A stretch of 60,881 nucleotides of DNA. Source: ZLKRG08 sp046048895 (GTDB lineage: Bacteria > Actinomycetota > Actinomycetes > Nanopelagicales > Nanopelagicaceae). Below, piece after piece: positions 1-8,045 of this stretch (the first letter of the stretch is position 1; every line of letters starts with the position of its first letter). The stretch covers positions 1 to 60,881 of the forward strand of contig JBJOFF010000006.1 in the NCBI GenBank assembly GCA_046048895.1, given 5' to 3'. Made by a program: the position numbers and the translations under genes. The notes under the pieces are model-generated. The model was not told the origin of the DNA, searched no databases, and saw only the letters and a list, made by a program, of their open reading frames with translations.

Positions 1-1298
1 CTCTGCAGCGACGGGTGGTCTTTGGCTTAGATAAAGCTGGTATCAAAAAGATTGCCACTGACGGAGCCGAACTCTGTTTATCAATGACTGATTCCGTAAA
101 AGGCACGGATGTCTCTTTTGAATATTCGCCAGAGTCCTACACCGGCACCGAATTAGATTTTGCGCTAGAAGTTTGCAATGCGGTAAATGCAATTTGGCAA
201 CCTTCGCCTTCATGGAAATCAATCATGAATTTGCCCGCCACTGTAGAGATGGCAACGCCAAATGTTTATGCAGATTCCATCGAATGGATGAGTCGCAACT
301 TAGATCGCCGTGACTCGGTAGTGCTCTCGCTACATCCTCATAATGACCGTGGCACTGGTGTAGCAGCGGCAGAACTAGGTTATTTAGCTGGCGCAGATCG
401 CATCGAAGGAACGCTATTTGGCAATGGTGAGCGCACCGGCAATGTCTGTTTGGTAACGCTAGGCCTTAACATGATGAGCCATGGCGTTGATCCCGAGATT
501 GATTTCTCTAATATCGATGAGATTCGCCGAACCGTTGAATATGCCAATCAACTAAAGGTGACAGAGCGTCATCCATATGGCGGAGATTTAGTTTTCACTG
601 CATTTAGCGGTTCGCATCAAGATGCGATTAAGAAGGGTTTTGATCATCTTGAGCGAGATGCCAAAGCAGCCGGCAAGAGTGTTGATGAATTCACCTGGGC
701 AGTTCCGTATCTTCCAATTGATCCAAAAGATATTGGACGTTCATATGAAGCAGTGATCCGAGTTAATAGCCAATCCGGCAAGGGCGGCGTTGCTTATTTG
801 ATGAAGACCGAGCATCACTTAGATCTTCCGCGTCGACTTCAGATTGAATTTAGCAAAGTGGTTCAAGCAAAGACAGACAATGAAGGTGGAGAAGTTTCTG
901 CCAAAGCGCTCTGGGAGATTTTCGAAGATGAGTATCTACCAACTGAGACTGCGCCTTGGGGGCGTTTCCGCCTTAAAGGTGTCTCCACAAATTCAGCTTT
1001 AGATGAAGATGTAAAGATTGAAGTTAAATTAACAGACCGCGGCGAAATGCAAGAACTCAAGGGAACCGGCAATGGACCAATCTCCGCATTCTGTAATGTT
1101 TTAAATGAATACGGCGTAGATGTGCGCGTTTTGGATTTCTCCGAACACGCGCTCTCAGCCGGAGGCGATGCCAAAGCGGCTGCCTATCTTGAATGCGCAA
1201 TCGATGGAGAAGTTTTCTGGGGCGTAGGTATCGATCCAAACACCACGACCGCCTCACTAAAAGCGATTATCAGCGCAATTAACCGAGCAATTCGCTAG
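1..1298 (+). CDS. leuA: 2-isopropylmalate synthase (5'-truncated by window edge)
   Basis: Condenses acetyl-CoA with 2-oxoisovalerate in the first committed step of leucine synthesis. The frame is open from the first bases of the window, so the GTG at 15 is internal and the N-terminal part of the TIM barrel lies outside. Visible are the barrel metal-binding segment HPHNDRG, the glycine-rich LFGNGERTGN that follows it, and, from roughly residue 310 of the visible part, the C-terminal LeuA regulatory domain that binds leucine in the family (ISAFCNVLNEYG and following). It ends with TAG 30 nt before recO. The sequence is intact to its stop, and the family assignment is secure. Confidence 0.95.
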   Translation, partial: LQRRVVFGLDKAGIKKIATDGAELCLSMTDSVKGTDVSFEYSPESYTGTELDFALEVCNAVNAIWQPSPSWKSIMNLPATVEMATPNVYADSIEWMSRNLDRRDSVVLSLHPHNDRGTGVAAAELGYLAGADRIEGTLFGNGERTGNVCLVTLGLNMMSHGVDPEIDFSNIDEIRRTVEYANQLKVTERHPYGGDLVFTAFSGSHQDAIKKGFDHLERDAKAAGKSVDEFTWAVPYLPIDPKDIGRSYEAVIRVNSQSGKGGVAYLMKTEHHLDLPRRLQIEFSKVVQAKTDNEGGEVSAKALWEIFEDEYLPTETAPWGRFRLKGVSTNSALDEDVKIEVKLTDRGEMQELKGTGNGPISAFCNVLNEYGVDVRVLDFSEHALSAGGDAKAAAYLECAIDGEVFWGVGIDPNTTTASLKAIISAINRAIR

Positions 1299-1316
1299 TT
1301 TTTTTCGCTAGTTCGT

Positions 1317-1322
1317 TATCTT
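1317..1322 (+). promoter_or_regulatory. -10 hexamer of recO (leaderless type)
   Basis: TATCTT lies exactly 6 nt upstream of the recO GTG, in a 30-nt gap after leuA. No Shine-Dalgarno sequence is present. Initiation about 7 nt after the hexamer would fall on the start codon. A direct repeat of TTCGCTAGTT sits just upstream, spanning the leuA stop. Confidence 0.45.
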
Positions 1323-1328
1323 TGCGGT

Positions 1329-2060
1329 GTGAGTCTCTACCGTGATGAAGCAATCGTGCTGCGCACCCAGAAGTTGGGCGAAGCAGATCGCATCATTACT
1401 TTATTAACTCGCGAACATGGTCGAGTTAGAGGTGTTGCCAAAGGTGTACGTCGTACTAAATCTAAATTTGGTGCTCGTCTCGAACCTGGTTCGCATATCG
1501 ATATTCAGTTATATACCGGTCGAACTTTCGATACGGTCACTCAAGTTGAATCAATATTCAATTACGGAGAAGCTTTAACTGACGATTATTCACGCTGGAC
1601 AATTGCCGGAACCATTCTTGAAGCTGCAGAACGTTTTACTTCTCACGAACATGAACCTGCGTTACAGGAATTTAAATTGGTGACCGGTGCCATGAAAGCG
1701 CTGGCAGATAATAAATACGACGCATCCATGATTCTGGATGCCTACTTACTTCGCTCCTTGGCGGTAGGCGGTTATGCACCTTCATTAGTTAACTGTTCAA
1801 AGTGTGATGCCCCAGGTCCACATAGATACTTCTCTTTAGTCGGTGGTGGATCAGTTTGTGCAGATTGCAGACCAAGCGCATCCGCAACTCCATCGCCTGA
1901 GACTCTAAAATTAATGTCAGATTTAATTAGTGGAGATTGGGAGAGCGCGATGGCTAGTGAATTGCGTAATCGCCGCGAAGCTAATGGGCTAATTGCTGCT
2001 TATTTACAATGGCATCTCGAGCGTGGTCTGCGAAGCTTGCAGATTGTGGAGCGAGTATGA
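1329..2060 (+). CDS. recO: DNA repair protein RecO
   Basis: RecO anneals single strands and helps load RecA in the RecFOR gap-repair pathway. The 243-residue product starts with the family's N-terminal OB-fold (YRDEAIVLRTQKLGEADRI, then GRVRGVAKGVRR) and continues into the helical domain. The zinc-binding part is visible as CSKC at about residue 157 and CADC about 20 residues later. Length is normal. GTG 1329 fits the family N-terminus and has no Shine-Dalgarno but a TATCTT hexamer 6 nt upstream. Its stop overlaps the uppS start (ATGA, 2057-2060), so the two are translationally coupled. leuA-recO-uppS is a typical actinobacterial order. Confidence 0.95.
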   Translation: MSLYRDEAIVLRTQKLGEADRIITLLTREHGRVRGVAKGVRRTKSKFGARLEPGSHIDIQLYTGRTFDTVTQVESIFNYGEALTDDYSRWTIAGTILEAAERFTSHEHEPALQEFKLVTGAMKALADNKYDASMILDAYLLRSLAVGGYAPSLVNCSKCDAPGPHRYFSLVGGGSVCADCRPSASATPSPETLKLMSDLISGDWESAMASELRNRREANGLIAAYLQWHLERGLRSLQIVERV

Positions 2061-2803
2061 AAATTAAAAAACCACAACCACATTGGTCAGGCGCTAAACC
2101 TCCTGCAATTGAAAAGAGTCAGATTCCAAAACATGTCGCGGTAGTAATGGACGGCAACGGAAGATGGGCGAAAAATAAAGGTTTAAAGCGGACCGAAGGA
2201 CATAAAGCTGGCGAAGCGCCACTTTTTGACATGGTCGAAGGCGCTATAGAGATAGGCGTTAAAGAGCTAAGTGCTTATGCATTTAGTACCGAAAACTGGA
2301 AGCGCTCTCCCGAAGAAGTCCGCTTTTTAATGGGCTTTAATAAAGAGGTTCTCCGCCGCCGCCGGGATCAGATGAATGAACTCGGAGTTCGCATTCGTTG
2401 GGTGGGGCAAGAGAAGAAATTATGGTCATCGGTAGTTGATGAGTTGCTTGAAGCTGAGGAGCTAACTGCAAAGAATAAAGTTTTAACTTTAAATATGTGC
2501 GTTAACTATGGCGGTCGCGCTGAAATCGTTAGCGCAGCAGAGGGGTTAGCGCGCGATTTTAAACGAGGAAAAGTCTCTAAGTTCGACGAGAAGTCCTTTG
2601 CTAAATATTTAGAACTTCCAACTGATGTAGATTTATTTTTACGTTCCTCTGGCGAACAGCGATTGAGTAATTTCCTACCTTGGCAATCAGCTTATGCAGA
2701 GCTAGTTTTTATGGATGTCTTATGGCCGGATGCAGATCGCAGAACTTTATGGAAAGCGATTGAAGAGTATGCATCACGCAATCGCAGATTTGGTAAAGCG
2801 TAA
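2057..2803 (+). CDS. uppS: isoprenyl transferase (undecaprenyl/decaprenyl diphosphate synthase)
   Basis: Cis-prenyltransferase that extends farnesyl diphosphate with isopentenyl diphosphate to make the polyprenyl lipid carrier for peptidoglycan and other cell-wall polymers. The 248-residue protein has the catalytic VMDGNGRWA motif (Asp32), FSTENW near residue 83 and the C-terminal RSSGEQRLSNFLPWQ signature. ATG 2057 is chosen because it overlaps the recO stop and gives the normal length; a longer frame from 2009 would run inside recO. It is convergent with the ZIP transporter gene, with only about 40 bp between them, most of it a 10-bp tandem repeat. Confidence 0.95.
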   Translation: MKIKKPQPHWSGAKPPAIEKSQIPKHVAVVMDGNGRWAKNKGLKRTEGHKAGEAPLFDMVEGAIEIGVKELSAYAFSTENWKRSPEEVRFLMGFNKEVLRRRRDQMNELGVRIRWVGQEKKLWSSVVDELLEAEELTAKNKVLTLNMCVNYGGRAEIVSAAEGLARDFKRGKVSKFDEKSFAKYLELPTDVDLFLRSSGEQRLSNFLPWQSAYAELVFMDVLWPDADRRTLWKAIEEYASRNRRFGKA

Positions 2804-2820
2804 AACTGCCTTTAATTTAT

Positions 2821-2850
2821 GGCTATTAATGGCTATTAATGGCTATTAAT
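2821..2850. repeat. 10-bp tandem repeat, three copies
   Basis: GGCTATTAAT is repeated three times perfectly between the convergent uppS and ZIP genes. The copy nearest the ZIP gene contains its stop codon (TAA on the minus strand, 2846-2848); a fourth partial copy precedes the array. Tandem units of this size vary in copy number by replication slippage, here without changing either protein. Confidence 0.9.
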
Positions 2851-3577
2851 GGCCGAGTGCGCTAATAATCGCCCACATAGCAACCACACCAATTCCAGTT
2901 GCCGCAAAGGTCCATTTAGATGGATGATGCGAATGCGCTTCCGGCAAAATATGTGAAGTTGCTACATAAATTACGAAACCAGAGAAAAGCGCTAAATAGA
3001 TGGTGATAAAGCTGCCTTCGAAAGCGATATAGGTTCCGATAGCTGCGCCGCCGATACGCGCAATTGCATCTACTCCAAGCAACATCTTTGATTTAGCTTG
3101 CCAGTTGCCGCTTTTAACCAACATCGAAACTGTGTTTAGCCCATCGCTAAATGCGTGCACCAAAAGTGCAATAAAAACGGCAAAACCTAAGGTTTCGCTA
3201 ACTTGAAACGCGACACCTAAAGCTGCGCCATCTAGAAAGACGTGGCCGGCCATTGCAACGGCGCCGATTCCGCCAGCGATGGAACCGTGGCTGTGGTCGT
3301 GGCTATATTCAGAATCAACTGGTTCGTGACCACCAAAGCTGCGCTCTGAGATATGCAGGAGCAAAAATCCAGCCAAAATTGCAATTGAAACTGTTGGTAC
3401 TCCGGCAGTCGTTGAAGACTCTTCAAAAACTTCAGGTAATAAATCAAATCCCACTAAACCAAGTAATAAGCCAGCGGAGAGGCCAAGTACTAAATGAAAG
3501 CGATCCTTTGCGCGAAGGGCTAAGAATCCTCCGAGAGCAGTGGCGAGCACGGTAAGTGCTGCAAGGTAGATGGCCAT
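2846..3577 (-). CDS. ZIP-family divalent metal transporter
   Basis: Integral membrane protein of 243 residues, probably importing zinc or iron across the cytoplasmic membrane. Eight hydrophobic segments can be followed. Between them is the histidine-rich loop (YSHDHSHG, about residues 91-98) typical of ZIP proteins. The paired metal-site helices are seen as GHVFLDGAALG and LVHAFSDGLNTVS, each with the His-x3-Asp-Gly pattern. A second His cluster (EAHSHH) sits near the C-terminus. ATG 3577 gives the N-terminal first helix directly. The gene is divergent from glyS (95 bp). The metal specificity cannot be read from the sequence. Confidence 0.88.
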   Translation of the reverse strand: MAIYLAALTVLATALGGFLALRAKDRFHLVLGLSAGLLLGLVGFDLLPEVFEESSTTAGVPTVSIAILAGFLLLHISERSFGGHEPVDSEYSHDHSHGSIAGGIGAVAMAGHVFLDGAALGVAFQVSETLGFAVFIALLVHAFSDGLNTVSMLVKSGNWQAKSKMLLGVDAIARIGGAAIGTYIAFEGSFITIYLALFSGFVIYVATSHILPEAHSHHPSKWTFAATGIGVVAMWAIISALGH

Positions 3578-3672
3578 GGCGAAAGTATCTCATGCAGATT
3601 GAACAGGTAAACTTCTCGCATGGTCTAGCACGCCGCTAGCACCGCCGACAGCCAGCCGGATGGGAGATTCAC

Positions 3673-5052
3673 ATGGCCGCAGATCGTTTAGAAAATATCG
3701 TTAGCCTCTCAAAGCGCAGAGGATTTGTATTTCCTTCCTCAGAAATTTATGGCGGACTTCGCGCATCTTGGGATTACGGCCCACTAGGCGTCGAAGTCAA
3801 AAATAATGTAAAGCGCCAATGGTGGAAATCAATGGTGCAGGGTCGCGAAGATGTCGTAGGTATCGATTCGTGTGTGATTTTGGCGCGCGAAGTTTGGGAA
3901 GCTTCAGGACACGTTGCTACATTTTCAGATCCATTAACAGAGTGCACCGCTTGTCATAAGCGGTATCGCGCAGATCATCTGGAAGAGGCATTTGAAGCAA
4001 AACATAAGCGCCTGCCGTCATCACTCGAAGAGATCAATTGCCCAGCTTGCGGTAACAAGGGTCAGTTCACAGCACCAAAGAATTTCTCTGGTCTATTAAA
4101 AACTTATCTTGGTCCAGTTGAAGATGAGAGTGGGCTTGCATACCTTCGCCCAGAAACCGCACAAGGTATTTTTATTAATTACGATCAAGTTCAAACCACA
4201 GCCCGCAAGAAACCACCATTTGGTATCGGCCAAATTGGTAAATCTTTCCGTAATGAAATCACGCCAGGTAATTTTATTTTCCGTACCCGCGAATTCGAAC
4301 AGATGGAGATGGAATTTTTCGTAGTGCCAGGTACTGATGAAGAGTGGCATCAATATTGGATCGATACTCGTATGGCTTGGTATACCGGATTAGGCATCAA
4401 TCCAGAACGTCTACGCATTTACGAACATCCAAAAGAGAAGCTGTCGCATTATTCAAAGCGCACCGTAGATATCGAGTACAAATTTGAATTCTCCGGCACT
4501 GAATGGGGCGAACTAGAAGGTATCGCGAACCGTACTGATTACGACTTAAAAGCGCACTCAGCGGCAAGCGGCAAAGATCTTTCATTCTTTGATCAAGAAA
4601 AGAACGAACGTTGGACACCATTTGTTATCGAACCAGCAGCAGGTGTAGATCGCGCAACCCTTACTTTCTTAATGGATGCTTACACCGAAGATGAAGCGCC
4701 AAATTCAAAGGGCGAAATGGAAAAACGCGCAGTGATGAAACTCGATCATCGCTTGGCACCAATCAAAGTAGCAGTGCTTCCGCTTTCTAGAAACGCTGAT
4801 TTATCACCAAAAGCGCGCGATTTAGCAGCACAATTACGTAAAAACTGGACTGTTGATTTTGATGATGCTGGAGCAATCGGTCGTCGTTATCGCCGCCAAG
4901 ATGAGATTGGTACACCTTTCTGTATCACCATTGATTTCGAATCACTAGATGATCACGCAGTGACAATTCGCGAGCGTGACACTATGGCGCAAGAGCGTGT
5001 AGCAATTGATCAAGTTGAATCATGGCTAGCTCCGAAGTTGCTCGGTTGCTAA
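3673..5052 (+). CDS. glyS: glycyl-tRNA synthetase (alpha2 type)
   Basis: Charges tRNA-Gly. The 459-residue single-chain enzyme is the homodimeric class II form used by Actinobacteria, not the alpha2beta2 form. The N-terminus has RRGFVFPSSEIYGG; CTAC (near residue 90) and CPAC (near 122) look like a zinc site. Class II motif 2 is seen as GKSFRNEITPGNFIFRTREFEQ, followed by MEMEFF. The C-terminal anticodon-binding domain begins near residue 355 (KVAVLPLSR). ATG 3673 has a GGGAG Shine-Dalgarno about 6 nt upstream. Its end overlaps the dusB start by 31 nt. Confidence 0.96.
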   Translation: MAADRLENIVSLSKRRGFVFPSSEIYGGLRASWDYGPLGVEVKNNVKRQWWKSMVQGREDVVGIDSCVILAREVWEASGHVATFSDPLTECTACHKRYRADHLEEAFEAKHKRLPSSLEEINCPACGNKGQFTAPKNFSGLLKTYLGPVEDESGLAYLRPETAQGIFINYDQVQTTARKKPPFGIGQIGKSFRNEITPGNFIFRTREFEQMEMEFFVVPGTDEEWHQYWIDTRMAWYTGLGINPERLRIYEHPKEKLSHYSKRTVDIEYKFEFSGTEWGELEGIANRTDYDLKAHSAASGKDLSFFDQEKNERWTPFVIEPAAGVDRATLTFLMDAYTEDEAPNSKGEMEKRAVMKLDHRLAPIKVAVLPLSRNADLSPKARDLAAQLRKNWTVDFDDAGAIGRRYRRQDEIGTPFCITIDFESLDDHAVTIRERDTMAQERVAIDQVESWLAPKLLGC

Positions 5053-6179
5053 CACTTCCACTCAAGAGCGGCGACTTTAGGGTAGATCCAGCAGTCGTTT
5101 TAGCCCCAATGGCTGGAATTACCAACGCCCCCTTTAGACAACTTTGTCGCGAACAAGGTGCGGGTTTATTTGTATCGGAAATGGTCACTGCGCGCGCCTT
5201 AATTGAACGTCGCGAAGAGACTTTTAGATTAATTAAACCCGGACCAGGTGAATGGCCGAGAAGTGTGCAGTTATATGGAACCGATCCAAATGTTATGCGT
5301 GCTGCAGTTGAAATGATTGGCAAAGAAGATTTGGCTGACCATATTGATATGAATTTTGGCTGCCCAGTTCCGAAAGTCACTCGCAAAGGCGGCGGCGCTG
5401 CACTTCCATTTAAACGTCGCCTATTTTCAAATATCGTTAAGAGCGCAGTTGAAACAGCAAAACCATTTGGAATTCCAGTAACCGTAAAAATGCGTATTGG
5501 AATTGATAGTGATCACAAAACTTATTTAGAAGCCGCCGACTCAGCTGCAGATGCCGGAGTTGCATGGGTGGCGCTACATGCACGTACTGCAGCTCAGATG
5601 TACGAAGGCAAGGCAGATTGGTCTGCGATTGCAAATTTAAAAGAACATTTACGTCCAAAGGGAATTCCGGTTTTAGGTAATGGAGATATCTGGTCCGGTC
5701 AAGATGGTGTTCGAATGATGCAAGAGACTGGCTGCGATGGCGTAGTAGTTGGACGTGGATGCTTAGGTCGCCCTTGGCTATTTAAGGATTTAGTAAATTC
5801 ATTTGCAGGAAGCGATGAACGTTATTTACCAACCCTTTTTGAAGTCCGAGAAGTGATGTTCCGTCATGGTGAATTGATTGTGGAATATTTCGAATCTGAA
5901 GAACGTGGCTGCAAAGATTTACGTAAACATATGGCTTGGTATTTAAAAGGCTTCAGAGTCGCTCGTGAATTACGTAGCCAATTCGGAATGATCAGTACTT
6001 TAAAAGAGTTTCGTGGTTTGTTAGATCAATTGGAAGATCAACCATATCCTCTCGAAGTTGGCGAGAAACCAAGAGGCAGAACCAGCCATGGGCGCCCACC
6101 GACCCTTCCGGATGGCTGGTTAAAAGATCCAGACGAACTGGCTCATGTAGAGCTCGAAGATGCATTTAGCGGTGGGTAG
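5022..6179 (+). CDS. dusB: tRNA-dihydrouridine synthase (DusB type)
   Basis: FMN enzyme that reduces specific uridines in the tRNA D-loop. The 385-residue protein has the TIM-barrel start VVLAPMAGITNAPFR, the catalytic cysteine in MNFGCPVPKVTRKGGG, VKMRIGI, the LHARTAAQMY segment and the FMN phosphate site GNGDIW...GVVVGRGCLGRPW. The helical tRNA-binding domain follows. The start at ATG 5022 overlaps the end of glyS by 31 nt and leaves a short N-terminal tail before the barrel; a slightly later start is possible. The C-terminal tail after residue 345 (GRTSHGRPPTLP) resembles extensions in actinobacterial homologues. Confidence 0.93.
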   Translation: MASSEVARLLTLPLKSGDFRVDPAVVLAPMAGITNAPFRQLCREQGAGLFVSEMVTARALIERREETFRLIKPGPGEWPRSVQLYGTDPNVMRAAVEMIGKEDLADHIDMNFGCPVPKVTRKGGGAALPFKRRLFSNIVKSAVETAKPFGIPVTVKMRIGIDSDHKTYLEAADSAADAGVAWVALHARTAAQMYEGKADWSAIANLKEHLRPKGIPVLGNGDIWSGQDGVRMMQETGCDGVVVGRGCLGRPWLFKDLVNSFAGSDERYLPTLFEVREVMFRHGELIVEYFESEERGCKDLRKHMAWYLKGFRVARELRSQFGMISTLKEFRGLLDQLEDQPYPLEVGEKPRGRTSHGRPPTLPDGWLKDPDELAHVELEDAFSGG

Positions 6180-6187
6180 CAAAGTAG

Positions 6188-6835
6188 ATGTTTAAATTAA
6201 TTCGTCGCTTTATATCAATTATCTTTTTAGTGATTATTGGGATTCCAGCATTTTTCTTTGCACAAGTTTGGTATGAAGCTCGCTTTCCGGATCAGACCTC
6301 TACTGATTACGCAGTAGTGATGGGTGCAGCTCAATATGACGGCAGACCCAGCGATGCGCTTGAAGCTAGATTGGCTGAAGCAAAACGTTTATATAGCGCG
6401 GGACAAATAAAGAAGATTGTGACAATCGGCGGTGGCGCACCAGGGGATAGATACACCGAAGCGCGTGCCGGAAGAATCTGGTTAATTCTAAATGGTGTTT
6501 CTCGAACTAATGCAATTGAAATTGGCCAAGGTCGAAACACAATTCAGAGCGTGAAAGCTTTTACCGATTATTTCAAAAAGAATGGCATCAACAACATTAT
6601 TATTGTTACCGATCCTTATCATTGTAAGAGATCCATTTTTATCACCGAAGATTTAGGTATTCAATCAACTTGCTCTCCGGTGAAGAGCGGCCCATTTTCA
6701 ATTGAAAATTCCTCGCTTCGCTATTTGTGGCGAGAAGGTAATGCGTACATTGCTTACCGCACGCTGGAAAAGTTAGGTATTCACGTAAGCGACCACCTCG
6801 AAAGCTCTGCACTTTCAGCTATCGGATTGGGTTAG
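6188..6835 (+). CDS. DUF218 (SanA/YdcF-like) membrane-anchored protein
   Basis: The 215-residue protein has one N-terminal membrane segment (residues 8-26) followed by a DUF218 domain, seen in DYAVVMGAAQYDGRPS, the glycine-rich IVTIGGGAPGD, and EARAGRIWLILNGV. Relatives such as SanA and YdcF are linked to envelope integrity and some bind S-adenosylmethionine, but their reaction is not established, so I give no function. It follows dusB by 8 nt and precedes dgt by 13 nt, probably in one transcript, although dgt also has its own -10-like hexamer. Confidence 0.75.
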   Translation: MFKLIRRFISIIFLVIIGIPAFFFAQVWYEARFPDQTSTDYAVVMGAAQYDGRPSDALEARLAEAKRLYSAGQIKKIVTIGGGAPGDRYTEARAGRIWLILNGVSRTNAIEIGQGRNTIQSVKAFTDYFKKNGINNIIIVTDPYHCKRSIFITEDLGIQSTCSPVKSGPFSIENSSLRYLWREGNAYIAYRTLEKLGIHVSDHLESSALSAIGLG

Positions 6836-6841
6836 TAGGCT
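6836..6841 (+). promoter_or_regulatory. -10 hexamer of dgt
   Basis: TAGGCT ends 7 nt before the dgt ATG, within the 13-nt gap after the DUF218 gene. There is no Shine-Dalgarno sequence. It fits the leaderless arrangement seen at other starts in this window, but one short motif alone is weak evidence. Confidence 0.35.
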
Positions 6842-6848
6842 AATTACT

Positions 6849-8045
6849 ATGTACGAGACGCGAGATAGTGAACGGTTCATAACCGAACCGGCAAAACGCC
6901 CTGGTCGTACTGAATTTATGCGCGATCGCGCTCGTTTAATTCACTCTGCAGCGCTGCGCAGATTGGCAGCTAAGACCCAAGTCGCAGTTCCATGGGAGAA
7001 CGATTTTCAACGTACCCGCCTATCGCACTCTTTAGAGTGCGCACAGATTGGTCGCGAATTTGGGGCATCGCTTGGCGCAGATCCCGATTTAATTGACACC
7101 GCTTGTTTAGCGCATGATTTAGGACATCCACCTTTTGGTCATAATGGTGAAAGTGCTTTAGCAGAGGTTGCGCAAAGTATTGGTGGTTTTGAAGGCAATG
7201 CTCAAACTTTTCGAATTTTGACCCGACTGGAAGCCAAGACGTATCAAGACCAACGAAGTGTTGGTTTGAATCTAACACGCGCATCGCTGGATGCTTGTAC
7301 TAAATATCCATGGAACGCAGATGTCAATCCAAAGAAATTTGGAGTTTATGAAGATGATTTAGAGATTTTTAATTGGATGCGCCAAGGTGCGCCAGAGAAT
7401 CAAAGAAGTTTTGAAGCGCAAATTATGGATTGGTCTGATGATGTCTCTTATTCAGTTCATGACTTTGAAGATGCAATTGTGGCAAGTCAGTTAAGTGTTC
7501 CCGAAATTGAAAACGATCTTGCAGAAATCCATGCCATTATGGATAAAAGTTACTTAAAGAGTGAACAAAGTGAAACCCAAGCAGCGTTAGAACGATTACA
7601 AAACCTCTCATGTTGGCCGAAAGATTTCGATGGCATGCATAGAGATTTAGCTAAATTGAAAGATTCCACCAGTCAATTAATTGGGAGATTTGTACTGGAA
7701 TCTGAAGTAGCTACCCGCAATAAATATGGAAGCGGCGATTTACGTAGATTTGCGGCCGACCTTGAGGTGCCCCGTGAACAACTGGTCGAGGTGGCTTTAT
7801 TAAAGGCAATCAGCGCCTTTTATCTAATTCAAGCTCCTGAAGCACAAGCGCGATATGCCAAGCAACGTAAAGTAATTTATGAATTAGTAGAGATGATTCA
7901 AACTGCCGGGCCGCAAGTTTTGGATACGGTTTTCTTAGATGCATGGCACAACTCCCCAGAATCGCGCTTGCGTGTAATCATTGACCAAGTTGCCAGCCTT
8001 ACAGATCCAGCTGCATATGCTCTTCACGCTAGGTTATCTTCATGA
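6849..8045 (+). CDS. dgt: deoxyguanosinetriphosphate triphosphohydrolase-like protein
   Basis: HD-domain phosphohydrolase that probably converts dNTPs to nucleoside plus triphosphate, tuning dNTP pools. The 398-residue product has the RTRLSHSLE histidine, the HD doublet in CLAHDLGHPPFGHNGE, and the downstream aspartate in DWSDDVSYSVHDFED, which together form the metal site. It belongs to the shorter Dgt subgroup common in Gram-positive bacteria. Its stop overlaps the dnaG start (ATGA), linking a nucleotide-pool enzyme with primase, a common actinobacterial arrangement. Confidence 0.93.
   Translation: MYETRDSERFITEPAKRPGRTEFMRDRARLIHSAALRRLAAKTQVAVPWENDFQRTRLSHSLECAQIGREFGASLGADPDLIDTACLAHDLGHPPFGHNGESALAEVAQSIGGFEGNAQTFRILTRLEAKTYQDQRSVGLNLTRASLDACTKYPWNADVNPKKFGVYEDDLEIFNWMRQGAPENQRSFEAQIMDWSDDVSYSVHDFEDAIVASQLSVPEIENDLAEIHAIMDKSYLKSEQSETQAALERLQNLSCWPKDFDGMHRDLAKLKDSTSQLIGRFVLESEVATRNKYGSGDLRRFAADLEVPREQLVEVALLKAISAFYLIQAPEAQARYAKQRKVIYELVEMIQTAGPQVLDTVFLDAWHNSPESRLRVIIDQVASLTDPAAYALHARLSS

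Noticed and set aside
3578..3672. T-box or other riboswitch upstream of glyS
   Set aside because: No T-box signature or long structured leader is visible; the gap is only 95 bp and includes the divergent ZIP start.
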